Below are positions 41,832-51,344 of a stretch of 64,000 bases of DNA, in pieces. The translations under genes and the position numbers were made by a program. The notes beneath the pieces were generated by a model. It saw nothing but the letters and a program-made list of their open reading frames with translations, ran no database searches and had not been told where the DNA came from. Positions within the stretch are counted from its first letter, which is position 1; each line of letters starts with the position of its first letter. This DNA comes from Candidatus Peribacteria bacterium (GTDB lineage: Bacteria; Patescibacteriota; Gracilibacteria; Peribacterales; Peribacteraceae). Location of the stretch: positions 1 to 64,000 of the forward strand of contig VGKY01000005.1 of assembly GCA_016866875.1 (NCBI GenBank), written 5' to 3'.

Positions 41832-42929
41832 CTAGGCCTTCCTTGCAGGGTCGAAGGCGTACACTGCGCGACCCACGCGCTTGAAGTACGGCATCTTCTG
41901 GAGATTGAGGGAAATCGTTCCCACTTTGACCGTGCGCTGCTTCGCTACTTCGGCAATGATGTCTCTCTTACTCATCGGACCCTTATCTCTCAGGATGCGC
42001 TCGATGACGTCAGCGACCGTCCCCGCCTCATACCCCCATTCGCGCAGGGCATAGAGTCCGCGGCCGACCAAAACAAACTGCGGATACCGGATGAGTTCAT
42101 TGTGCACTGCCTGAACGGTGACGTTTTTGTGGTCAAACTTCGTTTCGCGAATGCGGTTGGCAATCTCCATAAAGTGGAGGGGTTGGCCTGATTTCTTGAG
42201 GATGATCTCCACTTTGTCGCGGATGCTTCTCGGACGAACGAAGCGCCACTCGGTGAGTCCCCAACCCTCGGGGATCTGACGGAAGCGCTCGTCTACGGTG
42301 AGACAGCTTTCGATGAGCTCTACGCTTGGGACGCGACCCGAGAACAAGTTGAGACCCTGAACGCTTGCGACCATTTCTGCGAGCGCTGAACAAGTCTTGC
42401 GCTTCTTCAGCACCTTGACCATGGAGTTGACGATAGTGGATACATCCTCCATGGAGAGGGATTCCAGCCTCCAGAAGGGGGCAAACGTGCTACTGCGGCT
42501 GCCCTCATGCAGGTCGGTGTCGATGCTGAAGGAGAGGCGTAGGACCGCACCGTCGATCTCGGAGCTGCTTTCAACGCGCTGGAGGACGGCGGAGATCAGG
42601 GCGTCTTCCCTCTGCACGCCGCCGTGCTGTCGCAGGACGGATCGAGCGATCTCATTCACTTCGTCGAGTCTCGTCGTGCGCACAGTGCGACGGAGCTTGC
42701 TCAAGGCGATGCTCTCGATCTGGCGAATGCGCTCACGCGTAACATTAAACTGCTTGCCGATCTTCTCGAGGGTCTGCTTCTGGTGACCCTGAAGGGCAAA
42801 CCTGCGCCGGATCACCTGCGATTCCTTATCCGTAAGGACGAGGAAGAGATTACTGAGAATTTCTTGCAGATTGACGCTTAGAGGCGCCTGAAGGGTCTTC
42901 GTTGTTGGTGAGGTTGCTGAATCGGCCAT
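41832..42929 (-). CDS. Sigma region 4 / HARE-HTH domain protein
   Basis: Residues about 25-85 match sigma70 region 4: LTDKESQVIRRRFALQG...TLEKIGKQFNVTRERIRQIESIALSKLRR, the -35 recognition helix-turn-helix. There is no sigma region 2 or 3. Residues about 235-365 contain two HARE-HTH winged helices like those of the RNA polymerase delta subunit (LHFMEIANRIRE...ALREWGYEAG, and MSKRDIIAEVAKQR...GRAVYAFDP). It probably binds promoter DNA or polymerase and modulates transcription. It is upstream of a lipoprotein gene and recA on the same strand. Confidence 0.85.
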   Translation of the reverse strand: MADSATSPTTKTLQAPLSVNLQEILSNLFLVLTDKESQVIRRRFALQGHQKQTLEKIGKQFNVTRERIRQIESIALSKLRRTVRTTRLDEVNEIARSVLRQHGGVQREDALISAVLQRVESSSEIDGAVLRLSFSIDTDLHEGSRSSTFAPFWRLESLSMEDVSTIVNSMVKVLKKRKTCSALAEMVASVQGLNLFSGRVPSVELIESCLTVDERFRQIPEGWGLTEWRFVRPRSIRDKVEIILKKSGQPLHFMEIANRIRETKFDHKNVTVQAVHNELIRYPQFVLVGRGLYALREWGYEAGTVADVIERILRDKGPMSKRDIIAEVAKQRTVKVGTISLNLQKMPYFKRVGRAVYAFDPARKA

Positions 42930-43108
42930 AAGTCGGGGGAAAGAACAACCCTCGTTTTACCAAAAATTTGACAGATGCAAAAGATCAGATTCATGTTCGT
43001 GTAGACGGACTACATGATCATTGCGCTGTATAATTCAGTAAACCGAAGTTGCCTAATGAACGGCTAAAGGATGATATCCTATAGTATTTTTAACATATGT
43101 CAACATTT

Positions 43109-43510
43109 TCAGCGTTCTATGTATGTCATGAGAATACTGCATGCGGACGCCGCATCCTTGTCAGAAACGCTCCTGCGATCGGTAGTATACCTCTCATCTA
43201 TATACTCAAGAGAAACGCTATTTTCTATCAATTTATTACCAATCTGCTCAACGAAATTGGCCTGAGCACCTCGTTGTCCAGAGGGAAGCAATGGTATGCC
43301 GAGAACCACAATATCGGCATTGTATGAACGGACGATCGAAAGTATGCCCTCGAGACACTCCACTTCCGTGGCGTGCGTGAGAGTAGGTAGGGCAACGGCT
43401 ACCCCTGTACCTCGATGGTGCACCGCGCACCCCGTACGACGCGTACCCACGTCAAAAGCAAGAATCGTATGCGACGCATTGTACGGAAGTGCAGTATCAG
43501 AGTGCGACAC
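43109..43510 (-). CDS. ruvX: Holliday junction resolvase-like / pre-16S rRNA nuclease (RuvX/YqgF)
   Basis: The 133-aa RNase-H-fold protein has LAFDVGTRRTGCAV (first catalytic Asp), VVLGIPLLPSG, and YIDERYTTDRR with the third acidic cluster; DKDAASACSILMTYIE ends it as in the family. In bacteria it matures 16S rRNA. GTG 43510 is preceded by TAGAGT at 6 nt; the first three bases of that box are the stop codon of rpsT, so ruvX may be transcribed separately as well as with rpsT. Confidence 0.92.
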   Translation of the reverse strand: MSHSDTALPYNASHTILAFDVGTRRTGCAVHHRGTGVAVALPTLTHATEVECLEGILSIVRSYNADIVVLGIPLLPSGQRGAQANFVEQIGNKLIENSVSLEYIDERYTTDRRSVSDKDAASACSILMTYIER

Positions 43511-43519
43511 GGGTAAACT

Positions 43520-43783
43520 CTACTGCACGGAAGCGAGCTTTGCGACGATAGACTTCTTCCTCGCGGCGTTCTTCCAGTGGATGAGATTGCGCTTTGCAGC
43601 CATATCGATGGCCTTGTAGGTCTGGGCTACCAATTTCACCATTTCCTCCCTGTTGCTGCCGGCCTTCGAGGCAAGGGCTACCTTGCGCATCAGCGTTTTC
43701 ATCGTCGTCTTTACAGGCAGACGGCGCTGCTTGCGTCTAGCTGCCTGACGCGCGGCCTTCATAGCGGAAGAGGTGATCGGCAT
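43520..43783 (-). CDS. rpsT: 30S ribosomal protein bS20
   Basis: The 87-aa protein is basic and entirely helical: MPITSSAMKAARQAARRK, then KTTMKTLMRKV and NLIHWKNAARKKSIVAKL, matching bS20, which binds the 5' domain of 16S rRNA. TACCCT lies 9 nt before ATG. It is followed 9 nt later by ruvX. Confidence 0.95.
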   Translation of the reverse strand: MPITSSAMKAARQAARRKQRRLPVKTTMKTLMRKVALASKAGSNREEMVKLVAQTYKAIDMAAKRNLIHWKNAARKKSIVAKLASVQ

Positions 43784-43942
43784 AGCCCACAGAGGGTAGG
43801 GGAAGGCTCAGGAGAGTGCAAGTGTTCACGCGAATGTTTCCCGTTTACCTGCTCTTAGGCGCAGGGAGCACCTGCCAGATGAGCATCCCTTCCTCGGGGA
43901 ATGCATTGCGGAGTGAGCAATTCGCCCTACACTATCGCAGCT

Positions 43943-45715
43943 ATGTGTGGGATCTTCGGATACACGGGAAAGCGAGACGACGCCGGAAGCGTCGTCATCG
44001 ACGGATTGAAGAATCTCGAGTACCGGGGGTACGACTCATGGGGTGTTGCTTGCAGAGAAGAGAAGGGGATATTGGTCGCAAAAGATATCGGCAAGATCAG
44101 TGCTGTCGAGAGTAGGGAATTTGGCCATACGTGCTGCCTAGCACTCGCGCACACCCGTTGGGCAACGCACGGGGGAGTGACGCCGGCAAACGCCCATCCG
44201 CACCTCTCGAGAGACCGTACGATCGCTGTAGCGCACAACGGCATCATCGAAAACCATGAAGCTCTGAGGAAGGAGCTCATGCAAAAGGGATACGTGTTTC
44301 TGTCGCAAACGGATTCGGAGGTGATTCCGCACTGTATAGAAGAGGAGATGTGCGCCGGCTACCCCTTCGCAGAGGCGGTGCGCAGAGCATGCCTCCGCTT
44401 CCACGGCCGCTACGCCATCCTCGCTATGCACGAGCCGACCGGCATGCTCGTCGGCGCGCGCACGGGATCGCCGCTCATCGTGGGCGTAGGGGATGACGGG
44501 TACTACGTCGCATCGGATATCCCGGCCTTCCTGGAACACACCCGCACCGTGCAGTACATCGACGACGGGGAGACGGTGGAAACCGACGGCGCATCCATCG
44601 TCTTCCGCGACATCGCCACAGGGCAGGAGCGTCAAAAGCGCGAAGTGCGCATCACGTGGACAGTGGAGCAGGCGCAGAAGGGAGAGTTTCCGCATTTCAT
44701 GCTCAAGGAAATCATGGATCAGAAAGAGAGCATCGCGCGCGCCGTGAACCAAGACGAAGACGCGATCCGCCGTGTTGCTGAGGCCATCCGCAGTGCCAAG
44801 GGCACCTTCCTCGTCGGCTGCGGGACAGCACACAAGGCATGCATGGCCGCCGAGTACTTCTTCTCCGTCGTCTCCGAGCACCATGTCAATGTCTGCTCAG
44901 CAGGGGAGTTCAAGCTCTACCATCACTTCCTGGCACCCGAGAGCCTGCTCATCGTCGTCAGCCAGAGCGGTGAGACCGCAGACGTCCTCGAGGCGATGAA
45001 CATCGCAAAATCCAAAGGGTCGAAAGTTCTCGCGATTGTGAACGTCGAGGGATCGAGCATCAGCAGGGCCGCGGACTACACACTGCTCATCAACGCAGGG
45101 CCCGAGCGCGCGGTCGCAAGCACCAAGGGCCTCACGGGCCAGATGTCCGTGCTGCTGCTCATTGCGTACGCCCTGAAGCACGCACTCCACGAGGGAAAGA
45201 CCCTGCTTCTCGAAACAGGCGCGCTCATCAACGACATGCTCAACCCCCGCTACGTCGATCGCATCTCGGCGATCGCAAGCCGGATCAAATCGCACGAAGA
45301 TCTCTACATCATCGGCAAGAGTTGGCACTACCCGATGGCGCTCGAGAGTGCCATCAAGATCCAGGAAGTGAGCTACGTGCACGCTGAGGGATTTGCCGGA
45401 GGTGAGCTCAAGCACGGTCCCATCGCTCTGATCGAACAAGGCACACCGTGCATCGCCCTCGTCGGCAACGACGAAGTCACGGCAGACATCATCAATAACG
45501 CTACGGAGCTCAAAGCCCGTGGAGCACTCGTCATCGGGATTGCGCCCGAGCGTCATGCTATCTTCGACGAGTGGCTCAAGACGCCCGATGCTGCAGCTGC
45601 CCAGCCAATCGTCTCCATCATCCCCATGCAGATCCTCGCCTACGAGCTTGCGGTGCAGAGAGGAAAAGACCCCGATATGCCGAGAAACCTCGCGAAGAGT
45701 GTGACGGTGAAGTGA
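43943..45715 (+). CDS. glmS: Glutamine-fructose-6-phosphate aminotransferase (isomerizing)
   Basis: GlmS makes glucosamine-6-phosphate for peptidoglycan and lipid-linked glycans. The start is fixed by biology: MCGIFGYTG exposes the catalytic Cys after Met removal. The glutaminase half has THGGVTPANAHPH; the isomerase half has two SIS domains with VSQSGETADVLEA and ASTKGLTGQ, and ends DMPRNLAKSVTVK. Length 590 aa. Promoter TTGCGG-N16-TACACT at 43906-43933 leaves 9 nt to ATG. No glmS ribozyme is possible in so short a leader. Confidence 0.97.
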   Translation: MCGIFGYTGKRDDAGSVVIDGLKNLEYRGYDSWGVACREEKGILVAKDIGKISAVESREFGHTCCLALAHTRWATHGGVTPANAHPHLSRDRTIAVAHNGIIENHEALRKELMQKGYVFLSQTDSEVIPHCIEEEMCAGYPFAEAVRRACLRFHGRYAILAMHEPTGMLVGARTGSPLIVGVGDDGYYVASDIPAFLEHTRTVQYIDDGETVETDGASIVFRDIATGQERQKREVRITWTVEQAQKGEFPHFMLKEIMDQKESIARAVNQDEDAIRRVAEAIRSAKGTFLVGCGTAHKACMAAEYFFSVVSEHHVNVCSAGEFKLYHHFLAPESLLIVVSQSGETADVLEAMNIAKSKGSKVLAIVNVEGSSISRAADYTLLINAGPERAVASTKGLTGQMSVLLLIAYALKHALHEGKTLLLETGALINDMLNPRYVDRISAIASRIKSHEDLYIIGKSWHYPMALESAIKIQEVSYVHAEGFAGGELKHGPIALIEQGTPCIALVGNDEVTADIINNATELKARGALVIGIAPERHAIFDEWLKTPDAAAAQPIVSIIPMQILAYELAVQRGKDPDMPRNLAKSVTVK

Positions 45716-45728
45716 TAGCATTCAGTCT

Positions 45729-48371
45729 CTACGCCTCATTCGGCGGTATCCCGTAGTACTTAAAGAGGAAAGCTGCGATTTCGCGGAAGACCGGAGCAGC
45801 TGTCTGCGCTCCGTAGATGTCCTTCGTCGGTCGATCGAACTTCACGAGGATGAGGAACTTGGGGTGGGGGATCGGTGCATAGCCTGCAAATGAAGCAATC
45901 GTGGAACCTGTACCCGTCTCGTACTTTCCTCCGGGGCCGGCTATCTGCGATGTACCGGTCTTCCCCGCCATCCGGTAGCCCTTCACCTTCGCCACTTTCG
46001 CAAAACCGAGGTTCATGGAGCTCACGAGCATCGCCGTGATCGTGTCGCTGCTCTCTGGAGTGATGACCTGATCGACCACACGAGGGAGAATCTTCTCCAC
46101 CTCACCGTCTCGCGCAATGATGCTGTCGATGATGGTCGGACGCATGAGCTTGCCGCCATTGGCGAGCGCCGTGTAGGCCGCGATCATCTGAAGTGGCGTC
46201 GAGGATATGCCCTGGCCGTAGGACGCTGTTGCAAGCAAGGCATTGCTCCATTTCCGCCACGGAGAGAGCTCGCCGGGAAGTTCATCCTCGAGTTCTATGC
46301 CTGTGACACTCCCAAATCCAAATCGCTCGAGAGAACGGTGGAAGAGCTTGCGACCGAGCTTCTGCGAGACCGTCGTCATGCAGGTATTGATGGAGAACTC
46401 GAGGCAATTGGTCATCGTCATCTTGCCGTAGTACCTGTTGAGAGCATTCTTGATGGTGTACTCATCGACCTTCACCGGGCCGGTATCATTGTAGATATCT
46501 CCCGGTGTGACCTCCCCCTGATCGATTGCGACGGCCATCGTCACCGGCTTCATGACGGATCCGGGCTCGTAGATCTCCTGGATCGTGCGGTTGAGGTAGG
46601 CTCCCACCCCGATGGCGTTTCGGTACTTCAACCAGATGTCGGGGCGATCCGTCGGGAAGATTTCGCGACGGTGGTGCTCGCCGATCGACTGGTAGTAACG
46701 GACGATATCCTTAAGATCATAGAGCTCCTCGAGGGCAGCGAGCTCTTTCTGCTTCTCCTCGGTGAACTGCGCTCGGCCTTCGGGGGTGAAGAGATCGTCG
46801 ATGTACGCACGTAAGATGAACGAGCGCGTATCGGGGTGATAGAGCTCCACGATGATCTGCTTGCGCTGGCCTTCGTTGATCAAAATCGGCTCGCGCTCGT
46901 ACACGTCACCGTAGTTGTTGCTATTAAAGAGGGGAGCGTTCGCCATCGCGATGATGCGCCCGGTGTAGGGATCCATGACGATCGCCTGCGCACTCTCCGC
47001 GTCGAAGCGCTCGATGGCGTCTGAAAGGAGCTGCTCAACCTTCTCCTGCACGTAGCGGTCGATGGTCAGGACGATCGTGGAGCCGTCCTTCGGATTGATG
47101 ATACGCTGGTCTGCGGTGAGGATTTGTCCACCCTGCAGGTCGCTGACGGTAGCGATGAGCCCCTCTTGGCCTCGGAGCGTCGGGTTAAACGTTCGCTCTA
47201 TGCCGTACTGGGCCTCGGCGTCGGAGTTGAGAAATCCCACAACGTGCGATGCAACGGCACCGTCAGGGTAGAATCGCCAATGCTGGGGGATGAGTGCAAT
47301 GCTACGGAGAGGGTCCTCGATCTGCTGTGCAGCCTCGCGATGGGGAGCGAGTCTGCGTCGCGCCCGCGTCTCGTCGAGAGACTGCAGGAGCCGTTCGCGT
47401 AGCGCGGAGGACACCTCCGGTGCAAGCTTGCCCATGACCGCAACGTAGCGCAGAGGACGGCTGCGCAGGTACGATCGCAAGAGCTCCTCATCGAGGTCGA
47501 GCGGCTCGGCGAGACGTCGGGCAATCGCAGGAACCTGGAGCTGCGCTACGCTCTCGGGATTGGCAAAGATGAGCTTGGCGTCCTCAGACACATCGACGCC
47601 GGTGATGTTGAGCGCACGCACCTGCTGCATCTGCACCTTCGTCGCCCCGTAGAGGAGGGGAACGAATGTAACGCGCTTTTCTTTGATCCTCGATTCGAGG
47701 GCCCTGGCAAACTGCCGGCGCATCTCCGTGATATCGAGCCGCTCTGCAGACGGTAGCAAACGTAACTCTTCTGGGACGGGCTCAAGGAGAGCTCCCGTGA
47801 GGAGCGAGCGGACGCGCTGGAGTGGGTCGAATGCGGCGCCGTAAAAGCGGAAGAGTTCCGACGGGCACGACCGCTGGCCGGCGCTGCACGATCGATGTAT
47901 CTCCTCAGTGAGCAAGATGTCCGCCAGGGTCTCTGCAACGAATGCAGGATCGTCCGTCACCACGGGGTCAACGTAGGCCATATCGAGCGTTGCATTCGTG
48001 GCGAGGATGCTCGTCTCGTCAGTCTTGGAGTTTCGCGCGAGGATCTCGCCACGCTTCGCGGGCAAACGAACACCGCCGAACTGCTGGGATTGCGCGATTT
48101 CGAGATAGTCTCGGCCTTTCACAATCTGCAGCTCTATGAGGCGTGCGACGATGACGAGCGCGAGAACGCCCAACGCGCAGTGAACAATGAACATTCTGCG
48201 TTCGAGGGAACGCTTGCGATGGGCCTCAAAAACAGCCGCGATGCGTGCGGGGGACACGGCAAACAGTGTAGAGGAAAATTGGTGAGGGACGAAGGAGCTT
48301 GTGAAAGGAGGTGTATGAGGTTTTTGACTAGAGCCAGGAAGCTTCATAAACCCTGCCCATCGGTCATGCAA
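45729..48371 (-). CDS. Penicillin-binding protein 2 / FtsI-type transpeptidase
   Basis: Class B PBP that cross-links peptidoglycan. One membrane helix (FIVHCALGVLALVIVARLIELQI, residues about 60-85), an N-terminal dimerisation domain starting GVRLPAKRGEILARN, then the transpeptidase with YEPGSVMKPVTMAVAID (SxxK), SINT (SxN) and MAGKTGTSQIAG (KTG). It is long (up to 880 aa) because of insertions around residues 180-330 and 470-600. The start is uncertain: ATG 48371, ATG 48347 or later. It is divergent from the PilB-like gene. Confidence 0.93.
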   Translation of the reverse strand: MHDRWAGFMKLPGSSQKPHTPPFTSSFVPHQFSSTLFAVSPARIAAVFEAHRKRSLERRMFIVHCALGVLALVIVARLIELQIVKGRDYLEIAQSQQFGGVRLPAKRGEILARNSKTDETSILATNATLDMAYVDPVVTDDPAFVAETLADILLTEEIHRSCSAGQRSCPSELFRFYGAAFDPLQRVRSLLTGALLEPVPEELRLLPSAERLDITEMRRQFARALESRIKEKRVTFVPLLYGATKVQMQQVRALNITGVDVSEDAKLIFANPESVAQLQVPAIARRLAEPLDLDEELLRSYLRSRPLRYVAVMGKLAPEVSSALRERLLQSLDETRARRRLAPHREAAQQIEDPLRSIALIPQHWRFYPDGAVASHVVGFLNSDAEAQYGIERTFNPTLRGQEGLIATVSDLQGGQILTADQRIINPKDGSTIVLTIDRYVQEKVEQLLSDAIERFDAESAQAIVMDPYTGRIIAMANAPLFNSNNYGDVYEREPILINEGQRKQIIVELYHPDTRSFILRAYIDDLFTPEGRAQFTEEKQKELAALEELYDLKDIVRYYQSIGEHHRREIFPTDRPDIWLKYRNAIGVGAYLNRTIQEIYEPGSVMKPVTMAVAIDQGEVTPGDIYNDTGPVKVDEYTIKNALNRYYGKMTMTNCLEFSINTCMTTVSQKLGRKLFHRSLERFGFGSVTGIELEDELPGELSPWRKWSNALLATASYGQGISSTPLQMIAAYTALANGGKLMRPTIIDSIIARDGEVEKILPRVVDQVITPESSDTITAMLVSSMNLGFAKVAKVKGYRMAGKTGTSQIAGPGGKYETGTGSTIASFAGYAPIPHPKFLILVKFDRPTKDIYGAQTAAPVFREIAAFLFKYYGIPPNEA

Positions 48372-48402
48372 AAGCTGCCAATTTATGCTATACTATAGAG
48401 AA

Positions 48403-49530
48403 ATGCCCACACCGAGCTGGACCACCTTCGACGGGACAAGGCTGCTGCATGAGCTGGAGCGCTGGTGCGTGCACGAGGGGATCTCCGACATACATACGAG
48501 CCCGGAAAAGAAGAGCGTACGTCTTGAAGTTCGCTTGCATGGCATGCTCGAAAAACTGGCAGACATTTCGCACAACACCTACATCGATTTCGTGCGACGC
48601 GTGAAATTTCTCAGCAAACTCAAATTGAATCTCACGTCGGTCCCTCAAGACGGCCAGTACACCTTCGATGTGCAGGCAGATGAAGGAGCGGGGGAGTCTG
48701 CGCGCATAGTGAACGTGCGCGTCGCCAGCATCCCGTCTCGGTTTGGCGAGACGTTCACGCTCCGCCTTCTCGATCCAGTGCGCGGTATCGTTCCGCTCAC
48801 GGAGCTTGGATTCCCCGAAGAGATCCACAGCAAGCTCCAGGAACTCGTGCGTCTCCCCAACGGTCTGATCCTCGTCACCGGACCTACGGGATCAGGAAAA
48901 ACGACAACCATGTACTCCATGCTCAATTCGGTTGTTGGGACGCAGCGCAACATCATCACGCTCGAGGATCCCATCGAGTACGAACTCCCCGGCATCATCC
49001 AGAGTCAGGTAAACGTCGACCACGACTACACCTTTTCCTCGGGGCTCCGCTCTATCTTGCGCCACGATCCCAACATCATCCTCCTCGGCGAAATTCGCGA
49101 CCTGGAGACGGCACAAACCGCCGTAGACGCATCACTGACAGGGCACCTCGTTCTCGCTACCCTCCACACGAATTCCGCCGTGGAAGCCATTCCACGCCTG
49201 CTCTCGATGGGAGTCAGTCCCTATACATTCGCGCCTGCGCTGCGAGCGATCCTTGCGCAGCGGCTCGTGCGCACACTCAAGCCAGAATGCACGAAAGGCG
49301 ATGCAGTGTGCGACCCCTCACAGAATAGCTCCTATGGTGGCCGCATGGCCCTGCCCGAGCTCATCATCGGCAGCACCAGCATCCAGAATCTGATCCTCGC
49401 CGGTGAGAATACCGACGTCATCGTCGCACAGGCGAAGAAAGAGGGATTCAAGACGCTCACTGATTGGGGAAAGGTGCTGGTCGCATCGAAGCGTACGACG
49501 CAGGCCGAGGTCGACCGCGTCACGACGTAA
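48403..49530 (+). CDS. Type IV pilus assembly / type II secretion ATPase, short PilB/GspE-like
   Basis: The 375-aa protein has a core of VTGPTGSGKTTTMYSML (Walker A), LEDPIEYELPGIIQSQVN, and RDLETAQTAVDASLTGHLVLATLHTN, which place it in the GspE/PilB group rather than PilT. The N-terminal domain of PilB/GspE is missing, so the length is PilT-like; the zinc Cys cluster is reduced to C...C. It would power pilus assembly or retraction. ATG 48403 follows a TATACT box at 8 nt; an in-frame ATG at 48385 precedes that box. Confidence 0.9.
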   Translation: MPTPSWTTFDGTRLLHELERWCVHEGISDIHTSPEKKSVRLEVRLHGMLEKLADISHNTYIDFVRRVKFLSKLKLNLTSVPQDGQYTFDVQADEGAGESARIVNVRVASIPSRFGETFTLRLLDPVRGIVPLTELGFPEEIHSKLQELVRLPNGLILVTGPTGSGKTTTMYSMLNSVVGTQRNIITLEDPIEYELPGIIQSQVNVDHDYTFSSGLRSILRHDPNIILLGEIRDLETAQTAVDASLTGHLVLATLHTNSAVEAIPRLLSMGVSPYTFAPALRAILAQRLVRTLKPECTKGDAVCDPSQNSSYGGRMALPELIIGSTSIQNLILAGENTDVIVAQAKKEGFKTLTDWGKVLVASKRTTQAEVDRVTT

Positions 49531-49643
49531 GGTTCACTTGGAATCTCGGTGTGCGAGGTTAGGCAGGCAACGGAGCGTTGCTTTGGCAAGGCAGATGCTC
49601 TTCCCGCAGAATGTGGACGAAGGTACCATCATCGACCATCCGT

Positions 49644-51344
49644 ATGTTGCGCAGACGGCACCGCACCGGCCCCTATGCACTGGCACAAACGCGCAATCCT
49701 GCGTTTACGGTCCTGTCGGTACTTGGAGCCGTTGCTTCGCTCGGGCTCGTCGTCTGGGCCCTGCGCGTTGTCCATGGGGCCCTCAATATCGGCAATACCA
49801 TCGAGCGGGTGGCGGTCATCCTCGTTCCCGACGAACGGGGGGTAGTCAGCGTGGCGTTTGCGGGGGAAGAGCCCCGTCTCTCCGATGCCGATCTCAAGCT
49901 CTATCCGGAGGATCGGGTCCTCACCGATAGAGGATCGCCGGCCACTCTCTCTTTCTTCGATGGAACAGATGTGCGCATCGATAAGGGCACGGCGGCATTC
50001 ATCGAGGAAAGCGCGCAGGGTGTGAAAAACTCAAAGCTACAGCTCTCCCTCGAACGGGGGACCGCCTGGATACACACCCCGACCATTGCGTCCTACTCTG
50101 GCGCTATTCGGCGGGAGGTGCACACAGATCGTTACACCATTGAGATTCCCAGCGATGCGGAAGTGCTGCTCTCCGAAGAGGTGGTGGATGTCTACCGAGC
50201 AGATGGCATGGGAGTGCGCATGCTGATCAAGGAGATCGACGAAGACATCATCGTTGGTGAAGGGCAACGCTACATACTGACGTCCGAGCCGGTGGCGAGC
50301 GACCCGTACGTGCACCGTATGCCGATAACAGGGACACCCGCGGGATTCGTCCTCGGTAACAGAGCACGCATGATGCCCGGCCATATGCCGCAGCCGCCAC
50401 CACCGGCCTCCGAAACATTGCTCTCCGTCACGTCGCCGGCGGCAGGCCAGATGGTTCGCACGGCAACCCTGCAGGTTGCAGGGACATACGGTGACGGAGT
50501 TGATGCGGTGCGCGTCAACGGCTACATGGCATCGCTCGACGTAGACCGTCAGACCTTCGTCATAGAAATCGCGCCGCCCGATGCTTCGGAACTTCTGCTC
50601 ACCGTGGAGGCGATCGGGAGCGATGGATCCGTTTTGGCCAAAGTCACGCGGTCCGTTACGCGAGATCGCACGCCCCCAGCACAACCGGAGATCCAGTCTC
50701 CCGCAGCAAACGGCACGACGTTCCGTACCAGCCGTGAGACAATCGAAATTCGAGGAACAGCACCTCGCGGCACAGTCGGCATCATCGTGAACGATTACCG
50801 CCTCCAGCTCTTCCGTGAAGGGGACGCGACGTGGAGCTACCTTGCGTCCACGCAACTGAGCAATTTCGCCTACGGTGAAAATGTTTACCGCGTCGTCGCG
50901 CTCAATGACGCGGGATACAGAAGCGATCCCGCCGTGCTCACGATTGTCCTCGGAGAAGGGGAGGAAGGCGTCGTATCAGCAGGGTCCTCTGCTGCAAGGG
51001 GCGGAGAGCCATCACCGTCCTCGCTAGCCAACAATGCGCCTCTCAACCCCGGATCGCTTGTGATCACCGCACCTACGGTAGGCTCGTCGCATACGGCAAC
51101 GCTCAGTGCAACGGGACTTGAACTGCTGATCGAGGGGACGGCCCCTTCCGGTACCGCCAGCGTCTGGATCAATAATTACCAGTTGCGTCTCTACCGGCCT
51201 GGAAAAACCTTCTTCAACTACATCGCAAGCACGGAGCTCAACACCCTCAAACGCGGAGAGAATCCGTACGAGATTATCGTACGCAACAACGAGGGGAAGA
51301 TCATCGATCGCACCGTGTACACCATCACCGTTACGCGGGAGTGA
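49644..51344 (+). CDS. FecR-domain surface protein with Ig-like repeats
   Basis: A basic N-terminus and single membrane helix (FTVLSVLGAVASLGLVVWAL) anchor the protein. A FecR domain follows (SPATLSFFDGTDVRIDKGTAAFIEE... LERGTAWIHT), then three Ig-like/glucodextranase-type repeats with VTSPAAGQMVRTATLQVAGT, IQSPAANGTTFRTSRETIEIRGTAPRGT and ITAPTVGSSHTATL. The last two share the NDYRLQLFREG/NNYQLRLYRPG motif. It probably acts outside the membrane. The start is uncertain (TTG 49578, ATG 49611 or ATG 49644). Its 3' end overlaps the convergent rluD gene by 14 bp. Confidence 0.85.
   Translation: MLRRRHRTGPYALAQTRNPAFTVLSVLGAVASLGLVVWALRVVHGALNIGNTIERVAVILVPDERGVVSVAFAGEEPRLSDADLKLYPEDRVLTDRGSPATLSFFDGTDVRIDKGTAAFIEESAQGVKNSKLQLSLERGTAWIHTPTIASYSGAIRREVHTDRYTIEIPSDAEVLLSEEVVDVYRADGMGVRMLIKEIDEDIIVGEGQRYILTSEPVASDPYVHRMPITGTPAGFVLGNRARMMPGHMPQPPPPASETLLSVTSPAAGQMVRTATLQVAGTYGDGVDAVRVNGYMASLDVDRQTFVIEIAPPDASELLLTVEAIGSDGSVLAKVTRSVTRDRTPPAQPEIQSPAANGTTFRTSRETIEIRGTAPRGTVGIIVNDYRLQLFREGDATWSYLASTQLSNFAYGENVYRVVALNDAGYRSDPAVLTIVLGEGEEGVVSAGSSAARGGEPSPSSLANNAPLNPGSLVITAPTVGSSHTATLSATGLELLIEGTAPSGTASVWINNYQLRLYRPGKTFFNYIASTELNTLKRGENPYEIIVRNNEGKIIDRTVYTITVTRE

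Noticed and set aside
43071-43327. Plus-strand frames in the region 43071-43327
   Set aside because: They lie antisense to ruvX, lack promoter support and show no protein-like pattern.
43861-43942. glmS ribozyme upstream of glmS
   Set aside because: The promoter places +1 at or near the start codon, so there is no room for a ribozyme, and no ribozyme core sequence is visible.
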